Source of the DNA: an uncultured Eubacteriales bacterium
GTDB taxonomy: Bacteria; Bacillota; Clostridia; Oscillospirales; UBA644
Direction: 5' to 3'
NCBI GenBank assembly: GCA_934501435.1
Contig: CAKSTW010000001.1
Span: forward strand, 124,001-188,000
Length of the DNA: 64,000 nt
Shown: positions 31,106 through 40,844 of the stretch, piece after piece
Position numbering within the stretch: the first letter of the stretch is position 1
Layout: each line of letters begins with the position of its first letter
Notes under the pieces: generated by a model
The model's input: only the letters and a program-made list of their open reading frames with translations
Told to the model about the DNA's origin: nothing
The model's database searches: none
Program-made: the position numbers and the translations under genes

Positions 31106-31708
31106 TCACCACTTATACCCGCAATTCTTACACTTATACTGAGATCTTGCGGTATTACTGAAAAGACCGAAGAGCGAGGCTCCTACAACTTTCGAGGCTG
31201 TTGAGATTTTCTCGATGTTTGTTGAGCCACAGGTAGGACATTTGGGGGCGTTTGCTGACGAGGAGTATTTCAGCTCTCTTACCCTCGCGGCGTAGTCCTC
31301 TTCTCTCGCTGTATATTTTTCTTCATTAAACAACGGATTTTGCTTTAGCTCTTCTTTAATAAGCTTATCTACATCAGAATAACCAGCAAGTGCACCTTTT
31401 TTCTCTTTGACTCTAAGATAATAATAGTCTTCCCCGTACTTTGGATGAATCGTTTTTAGCCAAGTTCCACAACTATGGCATTTATATATGGGAACATATT
31501 GTCCATCTATTGCGGCCTTCATTCCCTCATATCGACCCGGAATAGTTTCATCGATACTGTCCAAACATACTGGGCAATATGACATTTTGTCGTGTCCCTC
31601 CTGGAGCTCTTCTTCTGTTGGTTTAACGACCACCCATCCACAATTCGGACAATTCTGTGCGGAGTCTGAAATACTCCTACCACACTCTTTACATTTTATC
31701 AACGACAT
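31106..31708 (-). CDS. Zinc-ribbon protein with three Cys4 sites
   Basis: The protein has 200 residues with an N-terminal zinc ribbon (CKECGRSISDSAQNCPNCGW), a second pair of CxxC motifs in the middle (CPVC ... CHSCG), and a C-terminal ribbon (CPTCGSTNIEK ... YKCKNCGYKW). Such ribbons usually bind nucleic acid or bring proteins together. Proteins with this C-terminal ribbon are frequent in Clostridial phages. It lies 2 bases after the phosphoesterase gene on the same transcript. Confidence 0.8.
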   Translation of the reverse strand: MSLIKCKECGRSISDSAQNCPNCGWVVVKPTEEELQEGHDKMSYCPVCLDSIDETIPGRYEGMKAAIDGQYVPIYKCHSCGTWLKTIHPKYGEDYYYLRVKEKKGALAGYSDVDKLIKEELKQNPLFNEEKYTAREEDYAARVRELKYSSSANAPKCPTCGSTNIEKISTASKVVGASLFGLFSNTARSQYKCKNCGYKW

Positions 31709-31710
31709 AA

Positions 31711-32493
31711 TTATATTATCCTTTCTACCTTATCATATAATAAGGTAAATTTAGGTGTAACATTTTTATTTTTATGATGATGTCCGAAATACCACTTTTC
31801 AAAAGTAATTCTCTCCATTACTTCATCAAGAAACTCTGTGAGGATATTAGTTTCAGTAGTACCCGCCAGTGTACTTATCTCCCTCGGAGCACTGTGAGTT
31901 AGTACGAAATCGACCTTATTATTATGGCCCGCTAAATTTTCCAAAGCGTGCGTCATTTCCTCGTCAGTCGGAAGTTCTTCTTTCCACCAATCCACATGGT
32001 TTACTCTCAAAAACTGTCCACGGGCAGTTCTTAAATTAACATCACGAATAAGAGTCTCACGATCTGGGTAGTCTTCCTGATTCAGAACTCCGTCTACAAT
32101 GTCGTGGCTCTCGCCTCCGCCAAAAACAAAAAATGTCTTACCCTCAAGTTCGAATATTTCCCCTCGCATTAAATGATAGATACCGTCCCTTATTTTGTGA
32201 GCCTTCCCGCCGTGGAAATCGACAACTTCAAATTCATCACCGTTTAGTCTGTCGAAATTTTCGTGATTACCATCGACGAATAAGAGAGTATATGGTTTCT
32301 TCTCAAAATAATTAAGCCACCACAACTCCGGAGGACGAACGTGCCCGCGAGGGTCCCAGACCAAACCCGTGTCTCCTAAGATGATTACAAAGTCGTCTTC
32401 TGTCAGGCTGTCTTGCTCCGGGAATTTATTAAATAAGGTTCCTCCGTTAAACTGACGAAAGTTACCGTGCGTATCTCCTGTTATATAAACCAA
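31711..32493 (-). CDS. Calcineurin-like metallophosphoesterase
   Basis: A 260-residue phosphoesterase with the family metal-binding motifs in order: GDTHGN (residues 6-11), ILGDTGLVWD, DGNHENFDRL, THSAPREI and FGHHHKNK. It would hydrolyse phosphate esters, with unknown substrate. The start is TTG (32493) with AAAGGAG upstream. It leads the antisense cassette from a consensus promoter at 32654-32682. Stand-alone phosphoesterases of this kind occur as phage accessory genes. Confidence 0.9.
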   Translation of the reverse strand: MVYITGDTHGNFRQFNGGTLFNKFPEQDSLTEDDFVIILGDTGLVWDPRGHVRPPELWWLNYFEKKPYTLLFVDGNHENFDRLNGDEFEVVDFHGGKAHKIRDGIYHLMRGEIFELEGKTFFVFGGGESHDIVDGVLNQEDYPDRETLIRDVNLRTARGQFLRVNHVDWWKEELPTDEEMTHALENLAGHNNKVDFVLTHSAPREISTLAGTTETNILTEFLDEVMERITFEKWYFGHHHKNKNVTPKFTLLYDKVERII

Positions 32494-32653
32494 ATTATCA
32501 CTCCTTTCGCTTTAATATTTGTGTGTTTACTCGTGTAAAAAAATGCGGAATTGAATAATATCCCGCAAATAAATTTTGCGGAATTATTTTAATATTTATT
32601 TTTTATACTTCTATAAATTTTAGGTATATTTCGTGAATATATCTTTCTTATCA

Positions 32654-32682
32654 AGTATAGCATAACTTTATATATTTGTCAA
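32654..32682 (-). promoter_or_regulatory. Consensus sigma-A promoter of the antisense cassette
   Basis: On the minus strand TTGACA (32677-32682), 17 bases, TATACT (32654-32659): nearly perfect. The leader to the TTG start is about 150 bases and holds a small hairpin, CCGCAAA/TTTGCGG, near 32563-32581. A strong host-type promoter facing against the tail genes suggests expression in the lysogen. The rest of 32494-32706 is AT-rich without a gene. Confidence 0.8.
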
Positions 32683-32706
32683 TACAGTTAAATTATTTGC
32701 ACGCCA

Positions 32707-35700
32707 ATGTATCATAGCATAGCAGCAAGCACTGCTTTTACAAGTTTGATATTCAAAAAAATAACCGATGATGCAGGACGTACAAGTATTCAGCTCTCAA
32801 CATTATTCTCTAATATGCGTCAGGGTTTCCAGATTTTGAACGGGAAACAAACACAGAGCTCTGTTTTCAAAATGCCCGACAACTATCAGACGATAGAAGC
32901 AGAGGCGGCAAGCAGGATAAAAGATTATCAAAAAGATATAGGCGAAGGTATGTCAGATACCGAAGCCTATGCACAACATTTCCGCGGAGCTACTGCCAGC
33001 ATAAGAGAATTTGCTTCAGAAACCAATGTTGCAGATATAACCCTTGATAAATTCAAAATAACACAAGGCAAAGCCGCTGTCGAAGCGGTGGCTCAAAACC
33101 ACACTCTCTCAGGCACAGCACAAATACTTGACGAATACAACAACATAGTTGCAGATGCTGCACACGCACAAGATGCAAACTATAAAGCAACATCAAAAAC
33201 AAGTTTAGGACTTAAGGATTTTATCGGGGCAGTAAAGAACGGCAACCCCAAACTTGGTACCCATCTTGAAAGATTGAACGGTGCTTCCGAAAGTATGCAG
33301 GACTATGTTAAGAATACAGCGAAGGCAAAACTCGAAACCGCCCTACTCACCGTTAAAACAATTGCGTTAAACGTAGCAACGAGTATGCTCGTATCCGGGT
33401 TAATATCTCTCGGAATGTCGTTAGTGTCCGGGCTTATTGACAAAATAAAAGAAGCGGTTGAGGAACCGACAAAGGCAATTGCTCGGCTTGATAGCGAATT
33501 AAGGGATATTCAGAGTGACATAAATTCTACCGCGAACGAATTTTCTGATCTTAAAAAAGAAACAGACGAAATCATTCCGGAGTTTGTTAAGTTATCGAAA
33601 GGCGTTAATCAATTCGGTGAAAATGTCGGTGGGCTAACTGATAAAGAATACAGCAGGTTCTTAGAACTCAATAACAGACTTGCTGAAATGTTCCCCGAGA
33701 TAGACGCAGGGTTAGACAGCAACGGAAATCACATGCTGACCCTCTCGTACTCAGCAAACAATCTTACAGAGTCACTTCAGGCATTAGTTGCCGCACAAAA
33801 AGAAGCCGCCGATGAAGAAATGGCTCAAAACCTTCCGTCAGTCTTAGATAATATCAGTAAGGCAGATAATAAGTACGAGCAACAAAAGAAACAATTACAA
33901 CTTATAAAAGACTCTCTTGAACAAATTCGCGGAGTATATAACAACCCTGACAGTCCTTTGCGAGGCGACTCAGATTGGTTAAACATCTTAAGAAGCAGAA
34001 TAAGAATAAACTCTGAATCTCTCGGCTTGACAGCCGGATCTATCTTTGCGAAAGCTTTAGGCGACGAGGCTGACATAAAGTCGTTAGTAAATTCCGACCA
34101 GTTCTTCGATTTGATAGATGCAATCGATCGCAAAGCAACTAATGTTGCAGATAGGCAGGAAGACCGTTGGAAGAAACTTACATCTGTGGTAAGTGCGTGG
34201 GTGCGTACAACGGATAGTTATGATGTTGCAAGTGAAAAGACTCAAGACCTATTATCTAAAGTCGTCGGGAATATAGATTACTCAAAGATAGGTGTCACTA
34301 ACGAAAATGATCTTAAAGATTACATACAAGAACATTTTATAGATCCCATTACAGATGCCTCTCCCGATGTCCAAGAAGCAATGCTGGGGCTTTTTGATAC
34401 CAAAGCAGTTTATGACGCAGGTGAAATGACTGTTGATGCGTATAGGAAGAGCATCGTCGATACGCTATCCAAATTGATAAAATTAGGAGTTGACGGAAGT
34501 CTATTCGACGCATATAAGGCAACCTTTGGAGTACAAGAACTTACTGATCAATTTACAAAAGTCACTAATAGTATTCAGGGAGCAAAAAATGAAGTAGATG
34601 ATTTCGTAGCCGAGATGTCGGCTGAAGAGCTAAAACTCGTTTATGAAATCGTAACAAAGCAAGGCTCTATAACGCTTGACGAAGCAATACAAAAAGTAGA
34701 AGAACTTAAGCGTGAGGGTTCGGACAGTTCCATATCCTTATTTGTTAAAGCAATCACTGATGTTTCCACGGTATCTGATAATTTAGAAACTATTGATAAA
34801 ATATATTCAGATATTTTAGACAAAGGCAGTTTCGATTATTCTACCCTGGTAGGAGATGACTTCAAAGAGAAGTTCGGAAATCTTGGCAGCGTATATAACG
34901 ACTTTATAAAGGTTGTCGCATCATCTCCTGACGACATCGAAAAATGTCAAGAGGCGTTTAATAAATTAACGGCGGCATATATTGCACAATCTGGAATTTT
35001 GGCACAAATTACACCTGAAACTCGCGATACTATTGTAGCGATGCTTGAGCAGATAGGAGTGTCAAACGCTGCGGCGGTAGCGAACGAGAGACTCGCCGTA
35101 GTTAACGAAATGACACGGTTAGAGTCTGAAAAGTTCACAGATAAGACACTCGATGAGGTTATAGCCCTAATTCAGTCTACCGAATCTTCGGATCTTGCTA
35201 AAAGAGCGATGGCAGAACTTTGGCTGACAAAGGCTAAACTGAATAGCACCACTATACAGACTGCTGCTGATGTTAAGAATTTGCTTGCCGTGGCAAGTGC
35301 TGCAGGCGTTACAGAAGAATCCTTGAAGAGAGCTAACCAAGCGATGCTTTTAATGAGCGAAGCGGAAGCGAAAGAGGCCAGGGCAAACTCTATGGACGGC
35401 ACAAAAGGCCGTGATTATCAACGTACCATAAGCGGATTAAAAGAAATAGCTGCAAACCGCAGAAGAGAAGCCTTAGAGTTATTAAATCAAGATTGGGATT
35501 TTACAGGAAAATCCGCAGATGATTTATATACTAAATATGTCGGAGGAACAAGTTCAAGTAAGATTAAAGATCAGCTGTCTAAGTCCTCATCGGAGGCCGC
35601 AAAACAAACAAAAACTTGGTTTGAAACACAATTAGCCTACCACAAACACCTTGTTGCAATGGAGCAAGAGACCGACGCGGCATACTTTGATTGGCTGAAT

Positions 35701-37341
35701 TCCGCATATCAAAAAGCATACAGTCAAGGCATATTAGACCTCGACGGATACAGGCAGTATCAGGAAGAAGTATTTAACGGATTAAGAACCGTATTCAAGG
35801 ATAGCCTCAGCGATATAGAGCACGAAATTTCGCTGCGTAAAGAGTATGATAATGAAAATAAAAACATTATCGCCCTTTACAAGAACCTCATAAGTTCCGT
35901 CGAAAAAGAAATCGCCAAAGCTCGTAAACAAGGTCTTAAAGATACGGACGATTATATTCAGGAACTTCAGGACAAACTGATTTCTTACGGCAACTCTATT
36001 AAGGATATTGAAGACAGTATTAAAGATAACGCAAAAGACGCTATAGATTCTCTTGTAGATTATCAGAAGAACATCCTTAAGCAAAATATCGAAAACGAAA
36101 AAGATGCTCTGAACAACAGACTCGACAACCTCAAAGACTTCTACGATAAGCAAAAAGAAATGCTTCAAGATCAGAAGGACGAAGAAGATTATATCAGAGA
36201 TCAGTCCGAAAAGAGAAAGAGCGTTTCCGATATACAAGACCAATTAGCTCAACTTGAGTTTGACAACTCTGCTTGGGCACAGAAGCGTAAGGCGGAATTA
36301 AGAAACGAACTCAAAGATGCTCAGGACGAGCTCGACCAGTTTGAAAAGGATCACGCTCTTGACCTTGCGTTAGACGCCCTTGACAAATCATACAACGCTC
36401 AGGAAGAACAGATTCAGAAACAGATTGACGCGTTGGATAAAGAACTCAACAATCCTGAGTTAATGTTTAATAAGGCTCTTTTGGCAATTCAGCAAAACAC
36501 CGGAGACCTGTATCAGCAAATGTTGGAATACAACCGCAAATACGGAACCGGTAATGATGCAGACGTTAAAGATACTTATGAGGAAGCATATAAGGCATTA
36601 CTCGAATATAAACAACTGTACGGCAAGGATTATGACGGAGTTACCCTGAAAAATTCGACAGGATACAAACAGAACTTAAATAGCAACTCTGCAAAACCGA
36701 GCGGCAGTTCGTCGAGCGGCAGCAGTTCTTCTGCCCCGTCTAAAACAACGACTTCAAGCAGTTCGGCTCCTGCCTTAAAGAACGGCGACTCTATTACTGT
36801 CAAGAAGACAGCGACACGTTTCAGTGCACGAAGCGGAAATGTAAAAATGGCGTCGTTTGTACCAGGCGGCAAATATACAGTATACCAGACGAAGGGCAAC
36901 GAAGTCCTCATAGGACGAAACGGAGTCTATACAGGCTGGATAAACAAGTCCGATATCGTCGGATATGCCGCAGGTACAAGCAGTGCTAAACCGGGTATCC
37001 ACAGAATCGACGAACTCGGAGGAGAAACGACATTCGAATCAAAAGACGGTTCGCGTTATAAACTGTTCACCGGCGGAGAGAAAGTCCTTAATGCCAAGTC
37101 GAGCAAGTTCCTGTACGACTTTGCAAACGGCGGCGGCGAAATAGTCAAGGCTATAATTCGAAGCGTCACCGAAGGTAAATCTATGAATGGATTAACTCCC
37201 ATAAGCAGCAACAACGAAATCCGTATGGGAGATATTATTATTCAGGGAAATACCGACAAACAAACAGTTTCCGAAATTCGCAGAGCTCAAAGACAAAGTC
37301 TTGAAACAATGCTTAAAGAATTAAACAAACTTAATAAGTAA
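32707..37341 (+). CDS. Phage tail tape-measure protein, C-terminal part (exon D)
   Basis: The frame has 1544 codons, but ATG 32707 has no ribosome binding site, and the protein continues the interrupted tape-measure gene (KKITDDAGRTSIQLSTLFSN). It has one hydrophobic segment around residues 218-246 (TSMLVSGLISLGMSLVSGLI), long helical repeats, a strong coiled coil at about residues 1090-1260 rich in Lys, Glu and Asp, a Ser-rich linker (SSSGSSSSAPS), an SH3-like domain near 1355-1420 and a GGETTFESKDG tail domain. Tape-measure proteins set phage tail length. In this locus the gene can work only if the interruptions are spliced or bypassed. Confidence 0.85.
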   Translation: MYHSIAASTAFTSLIFKKITDDAGRTSIQLSTLFSNMRQGFQILNGKQTQSSVFKMPDNYQTIEAEAASRIKDYQKDIGEGMSDTEAYAQHFRGATASIREFASETNVADITLDKFKITQGKAAVEAVAQNHTLSGTAQILDEYNNIVADAAHAQDANYKATSKTSLGLKDFIGAVKNGNPKLGTHLERLNGASESMQDYVKNTAKAKLETALLTVKTIALNVATSMLVSGLISLGMSLVSGLIDKIKEAVEEPTKAIARLDSELRDIQSDINSTANEFSDLKKETDEIIPEFVKLSKGVNQFGENVGGLTDKEYSRFLELNNRLAEMFPEIDAGLDSNGNHMLTLSYSANNLTESLQALVAAQKEAADEEMAQNLPSVLDNISKADNKYEQQKKQLQLIKDSLEQIRGVYNNPDSPLRGDSDWLNILRSRIRINSESLGLTAGSIFAKALGDEADIKSLVNSDQFFDLIDAIDRKATNVADRQEDRWKKLTSVVSAWVRTTDSYDVASEKTQDLLSKVVGNIDYSKIGVTNENDLKDYIQEHFIDPITDASPDVQEAMLGLFDTKAVYDAGEMTVDAYRKSIVDTLSKLIKLGVDGSLFDAYKATFGVQELTDQFTKVTNSIQGAKNEVDDFVAEMSAEELKLVYEIVTKQGSITLDEAIQKVEELKREGSDSSISLFVKAITDVSTVSDNLETIDKIYSDILDKGSFDYSTLVGDDFKEKFGNLGSVYNDFIKVVASSPDDIEKCQEAFNKLTAAYIAQSGILAQITPETRDTIVAMLEQIGVSNAAAVANERLAVVNEMTRLESEKFTDKTLDEVIALIQSTESSDLAKRAMAELWLTKAKLNSTTIQTAADVKNLLAVASAAGVTEESLKRANQAMLLMSEAEAKEARANSMDGTKGRDYQRTISGLKEIAANRRREALELLNQDWDFTGKSADDLYTKYVGGTSSSKIKDQLSKSSSEAAKQTKTWFETQLAYHKHLVAMEQETDAAYFDWLNSAYQKAYSQGILDLDGYRQYQEEVFNGLRTVFKDSLSDIEHEISLRKEYDNENKNIIALYKNLISSVEKEIAKARKQGLKDTDDYIQELQDKLISYGNSIKDIEDSIKDNAKDAIDSLVDYQKNILKQNIENEKDALNNRLDNLKDFYDKQKEMLQDQKDEEDYIRDQSEKRKSVSDIQDQLAQLEFDNSAWAQKRKAELRNELKDAQDELDQFEKDHALDLALDALDKSYNAQEEQIQKQIDALDKELNNPELMFNKALLAIQQNTGDLYQQMLEYNRKYGTGNDADVKDTYEEAYKALLEYKQLYGKDYDGVTLKNSTGYKQNLNSNSAKPSGSSSSGSSSSAPSKTTTSSSSAPALKNGDSITVKKTATRFSARSGNVKMASFVPGGKYTVYQTKGNEVLIGRNGVYTGWINKSDIVGYAAGTSSAKPGIHRIDELGGETTFESKDGSRYKLFTGGEKVLNAKSSKFLYDFANGGGEIVKAIIRSVTEGKSMNGLTPISSNNEIRMGDIIIQGNTDKQTVSEIRRAQRQSLETMLKELNKLNK

Positions 37342-37344
37342 CAA

Positions 37345-37366
37345 GTGGCCCCTACACAGGGGCCAC
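37345..37366. other. Intergenic hairpin between tape measure and distal tail genes
   Basis: GTGGCCCC (37345-37352) pairs with GGGGCCAC (37359-37366) around TACACA. No T-tract follows, so it is more likely an RNA-stability or partial-termination element that tunes expression of the downstream tail genes. Confidence 0.55.
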
Positions 37367-37417
37367 AATCAATATAACAATAAACACGAGATTATTCACA
37401 GAAAGGAGAGTGATAAT

Positions 37418-38251
37418 ATGGCCGACATATACGGTTCGCATTTTGAGTTCGGAGGACAAACCTCCCGCCAGTACGGATTGATTTTCGCCAATATAGAAAC
37501 AGACAGATTTACACAGCTTGGCGGATCTCCGTCTACTCAAACGGTTTTCAACAAGAAAGAGAAAAGGAATCATATCGTTGCCGATGATTATTCCGACTCG
37601 GCCATTCCCTTCGATGTAGAAATCGTTACAGACGAACCTCGTGTGCTTAACATAACCGAACAGCGTAAAATAGAAAAATGGCTTTTCAACAGACGCAGTT
37701 ACAGAAAGTTATACATTGATATAATCGATGATTTATGCGGCGATACATTTGATTACATCGACAATGAGAAGAAAAGAAATTATCTGAATTGTCGATTTAT
37801 CAATCCCGAGAAACTTGAATATAACGGTGGGATAGTTGGATACAAAGCGACGATAGAAACAGACAGCAGTTATATGTGGCAAGAGCCTGTTGAGCAATCG
37901 TTTACAGTAAATAATGCAACAGCAGAAGCCAGCACTTCTATCACTGTCGCAGTAGACTCCGACCTTGACGATTACATATATCCTACCGTAAAAATAAATA
38001 TCGGAACTATCGGCGGAGACATTATCATATCAAATAATTCAGACGATGCAGGCAGACTTACCAAATTCGCGGACTTACCGCCGAATGCGACAATCATAAT
38101 GAAAGGCAATATCAATTATATAAGCGGACAATATTATAACAAGTTTGCCACAAGGAACTTTATTCGTCTTCTGGACGGAGACAACCACCTTACAGTATTG
38201 GGAAACGTCTCCTCGATTGATATAGAATTTTCTAACAGGAGGTTCATGTAA
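37418..38251 (+). CDS. Distal tail protein (Dit-like)
   Basis: The protein has 277 residues, beginning MADIYGSHFEFGGQTSRQYG, with a conserved N-terminal beta domain ending near NPEKLEYNGGIVGYKATIET and SYMWQEP, and a C-terminal galectin-like half. This layout and its place between the tape measure and the large tail protein are those of Dit, the hub that joins tail tube and baseplate in siphophages of Gram-positive bacteria. AAAGGAGAG precedes the ATG. The stop overlaps the next start by one base (TAATG). Confidence 0.8.
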   Translation: MADIYGSHFEFGGQTSRQYGLIFANIETDRFTQLGGSPSTQTVFNKKEKRNHIVADDYSDSAIPFDVEIVTDEPRVLNITEQRKIEKWLFNRRSYRKLYIDIIDDLCGDTFDYIDNEKKRNYLNCRFINPEKLEYNGGIVGYKATIETDSSYMWQEPVEQSFTVNNATAEASTSITVAVDSDLDDYIYPTVKINIGTIGGDIIISNNSDDAGRLTKFADLPPNATIIMKGNINYISGQYYNKFATRNFIRLLDGDNHLTVLGNVSSIDIEFSNRRFM

Positions 38252-40842
38252 TGATAGTAAGATACGATACTTTGAAAAGACTTGAAACTCCGTCGTTGAT
38301 ATTATGCAATCCCGGAAGTAAATATGATAATAAAACCGGTGTTTTATCAAATGTAATAGGAACTCTTGTTGACTGCGAATCGGAAGAAACCGTACTGAAT
38401 TTCAACGCTACAAGCGAACTGAATTTCAGAGTAAACAAGATAGAAAGAGAAGACGCCGAAGAAAATGCCTATACCTCCCTGCTGTATAAGTCAATACAAA
38501 ACAGAAGATTAGTGTTTCTGACAGACATCGGATACTTTATGATAACAAGCGTTAAAGACGGTTCGTCGGATGGTATTCAATATAAAGATGTCACAGCTCA
38601 ATCCGCGGATATTGAAATCCAGCAAAAAATGATTCCCTATGTTGAAAACGGCACATATAAATTTTATACGGAAGAATTGGAAACTGCTGACGCCGAGGAT
38701 TCAGATTCCACACAAAAAGAAGGGTTATTTAATAAGATTGTCTCCGCTTTACCACTTTGGACGATCGGCGATATTGATGCCGCGGTAACGAAACGATATA
38801 GGACGTTTGAAGATGTAGACACCTCGTTAAATTGTCTTTCATTTATGATGGACAATATGCAAGACGCGTATGAGTGTATATTCGTATTTGATATTATACA
38901 CCGAGTCATAAATGTTTACGACCAGGCAAACTATGTAAGAGAAACAAGTATACACCTTACCAAAGATGATCTTATCAATTCTATCGACATAACCGAAAAC
39001 GCAGATGATTTATATACCGCCATAAGCGTTCTTGGTGATGATGAGAATGTTACCATATCCGCCATTAACCCATTGGGTACAAATACAATATATAATTTTA
39101 CCTACTATATAGATTGGATGAGTGCCGGGCTTGGCGAAAAAGTAAAAGCGTGGCAGAAGGCGGTCAGCAACATTGAATCGGAGTATTATACCTTAAACGA
39201 AAATTATTACACAAAACTTAAAGCCCTTAGTGATATAGAGTTTAACATACAAGCTCTGAATACTCAAATAGCCTTATATATTAAATGCCGCAACAACATA
39301 GTAGCCGAAGGCAGTACCGATAAACTTCAAGAATACAACGGCGTCATAAAGGAAGTCGGAGGAAAAGAAATAACCGACCCCGGCATCGGCGATATATCAA
39401 AAGATATTGAAGCTCTGAAACAGACGATAAATGATTTAATTGCGGAATGTGACGGAAAGATTGGCACTGAAAAAGAAAAACAAAACAGCGTTCAGTCAGA
39501 AGTTGACGAACTCTGGAACGAGATAATCGAAAAACGGTCGGCGGTAGCGATTGAAAACTATTTTAATGAGCAAGAGCGTGAAGAACTTAATTTATATATT
39601 TATGAAGGAAGCTTCAAAGATGAGTATGTTACGATAACGGACTCTATGAGTTATACTGAAAAATTTGCTCAGATGAAAACTTTGTACGACAGGGCTAAAA
39701 CTCAATTAAAAAAGATTTCGGAACCGACGCAGGAATTTAGTATCGATGTCGAAAATTTTCTTTTCGTGCAGGAATTCGAGCACATGAGCGAACAACTTGA
39801 AACGGGGTGCCTTATAAATGTTGAACTCGGAGAAAATGATGTAGCTCCGTTATTTTTATCTAATATAACAGTAAACTTCGACGATTGTTCGATGTCTATG
39901 ACATTCGGTAACAGATTTAATAAGTTTGACCCCAAGTCTCTTTTCGAGAATGTTCTTGGAAATGTATCCAAATCCGCCAATACTCTTGACTTTGTTAAAG
40001 ATGTAATTAAGCCCATATCGAACGGAGAGTTTGATAATATGAAATCGGCGTTACAGACGTCTCGTGATCTCACAATGAGGGCGGCTCTGTCGTCCGGAGA
40101 CGAAGAGGTTGTAATAGACTCTTCCGGCTATACCGGCAAAAGTAAAAATGCAGATGGTTCTGACAATGCCATGCAGGTTAAAATAATCGGTAAAAATATT
40201 GTTTTTACTGATGACGGTTGGGAAACCTGCAAACTGGCAATCGGACGGATAGTATTGAGTGACGAGTCTAAGTCTGAGATTTACGGAATAAATGCCAAAG
40301 CCCTTATCGGGGATATCATAATGGGCCGCAACTTGACAATAAAAGACAGCGACCATAATGACATATTATCTGTAATGGATAAAAAGATAAAAACATACGT
40401 CGAAGATGTCGTTACCGGCAACGAGGACGGTATGCAATCAGACGGAAAACCGAGTATTATAAAACAAATTTCGTCTATTCAGCAAACCGCCGATAGCGTA
40501 GACATTATAATCAAACAAATATCAAAAGAGGGTGCCGACGGAAACTATGTCGCTAATGTAACAGAGGTAGAAACCACTACAGGGTATAAACTCGATGCAG
40601 AAGGCTTAAATATCAAAAAGTCTGGCGAAGAGATGCAGAACCTCCTTACCAATAGGGGTATGTATGTAAATCGAGATGACGAAAGTATATTAGCTGCCGA
40701 TAATGAAGGAGTCAACGCAATCAACCTCAGGGCTCGTAAATATTTAATTATTGGAGCAAACAGCCGTTTTGAGGACTATTCAAACGGCACTGATGAACAT
40801 AGAACTGCGTGCTATTATATAGGAACACAAGGAGGTGAATAG
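38251..40842 (+). CDS. Tail-associated/tail spike structural protein (Tal-like)
   Basis: The 863-residue product starts MIVRYDTLKRLETPSLILCN. The first 350 residues look like the gp27-type hub of phage tail proteins (SELNFRVNKIEREDAEENAY, a TSVKDGSSDG loop, then ENADDLYTAISVLG), followed by coiled coil (about 310-450), and a C-terminal part with fibre-like beta segments (KYLIIGANSRFEDY). Its position after Dit supports a Tal/tail-tip role; no peptidase domain is visible. ACAGGAGGTTC precedes the ATG. Confidence 0.78.
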   Translation: MIVRYDTLKRLETPSLILCNPGSKYDNKTGVLSNVIGTLVDCESEETVLNFNATSELNFRVNKIEREDAEENAYTSLLYKSIQNRRLVFLTDIGYFMITSVKDGSSDGIQYKDVTAQSADIEIQQKMIPYVENGTYKFYTEELETADAEDSDSTQKEGLFNKIVSALPLWTIGDIDAAVTKRYRTFEDVDTSLNCLSFMMDNMQDAYECIFVFDIIHRVINVYDQANYVRETSIHLTKDDLINSIDITENADDLYTAISVLGDDENVTISAINPLGTNTIYNFTYYIDWMSAGLGEKVKAWQKAVSNIESEYYTLNENYYTKLKALSDIEFNIQALNTQIALYIKCRNNIVAEGSTDKLQEYNGVIKEVGGKEITDPGIGDISKDIEALKQTINDLIAECDGKIGTEKEKQNSVQSEVDELWNEIIEKRSAVAIENYFNEQEREELNLYIYEGSFKDEYVTITDSMSYTEKFAQMKTLYDRAKTQLKKISEPTQEFSIDVENFLFVQEFEHMSEQLETGCLINVELGENDVAPLFLSNITVNFDDCSMSMTFGNRFNKFDPKSLFENVLGNVSKSANTLDFVKDVIKPISNGEFDNMKSALQTSRDLTMRAALSSGDEEVVIDSSGYTGKSKNADGSDNAMQVKIIGKNIVFTDDGWETCKLAIGRIVLSDESKSEIYGINAKALIGDIIMGRNLTIKDSDHNDILSVMDKKIKTYVEDVVTGNEDGMQSDGKPSIIKQISSIQQTADSVDIIIKQISKEGADGNYVANVTEVETTTGYKLDAEGLNIKKSGEEMQNLLTNRGMYVNRDDESILAADNEGVNAINLRARKYLIIGANSRFEDYSNGTDEHRTACYYIGTQGGE

Positions 40843-40844
40843 TT

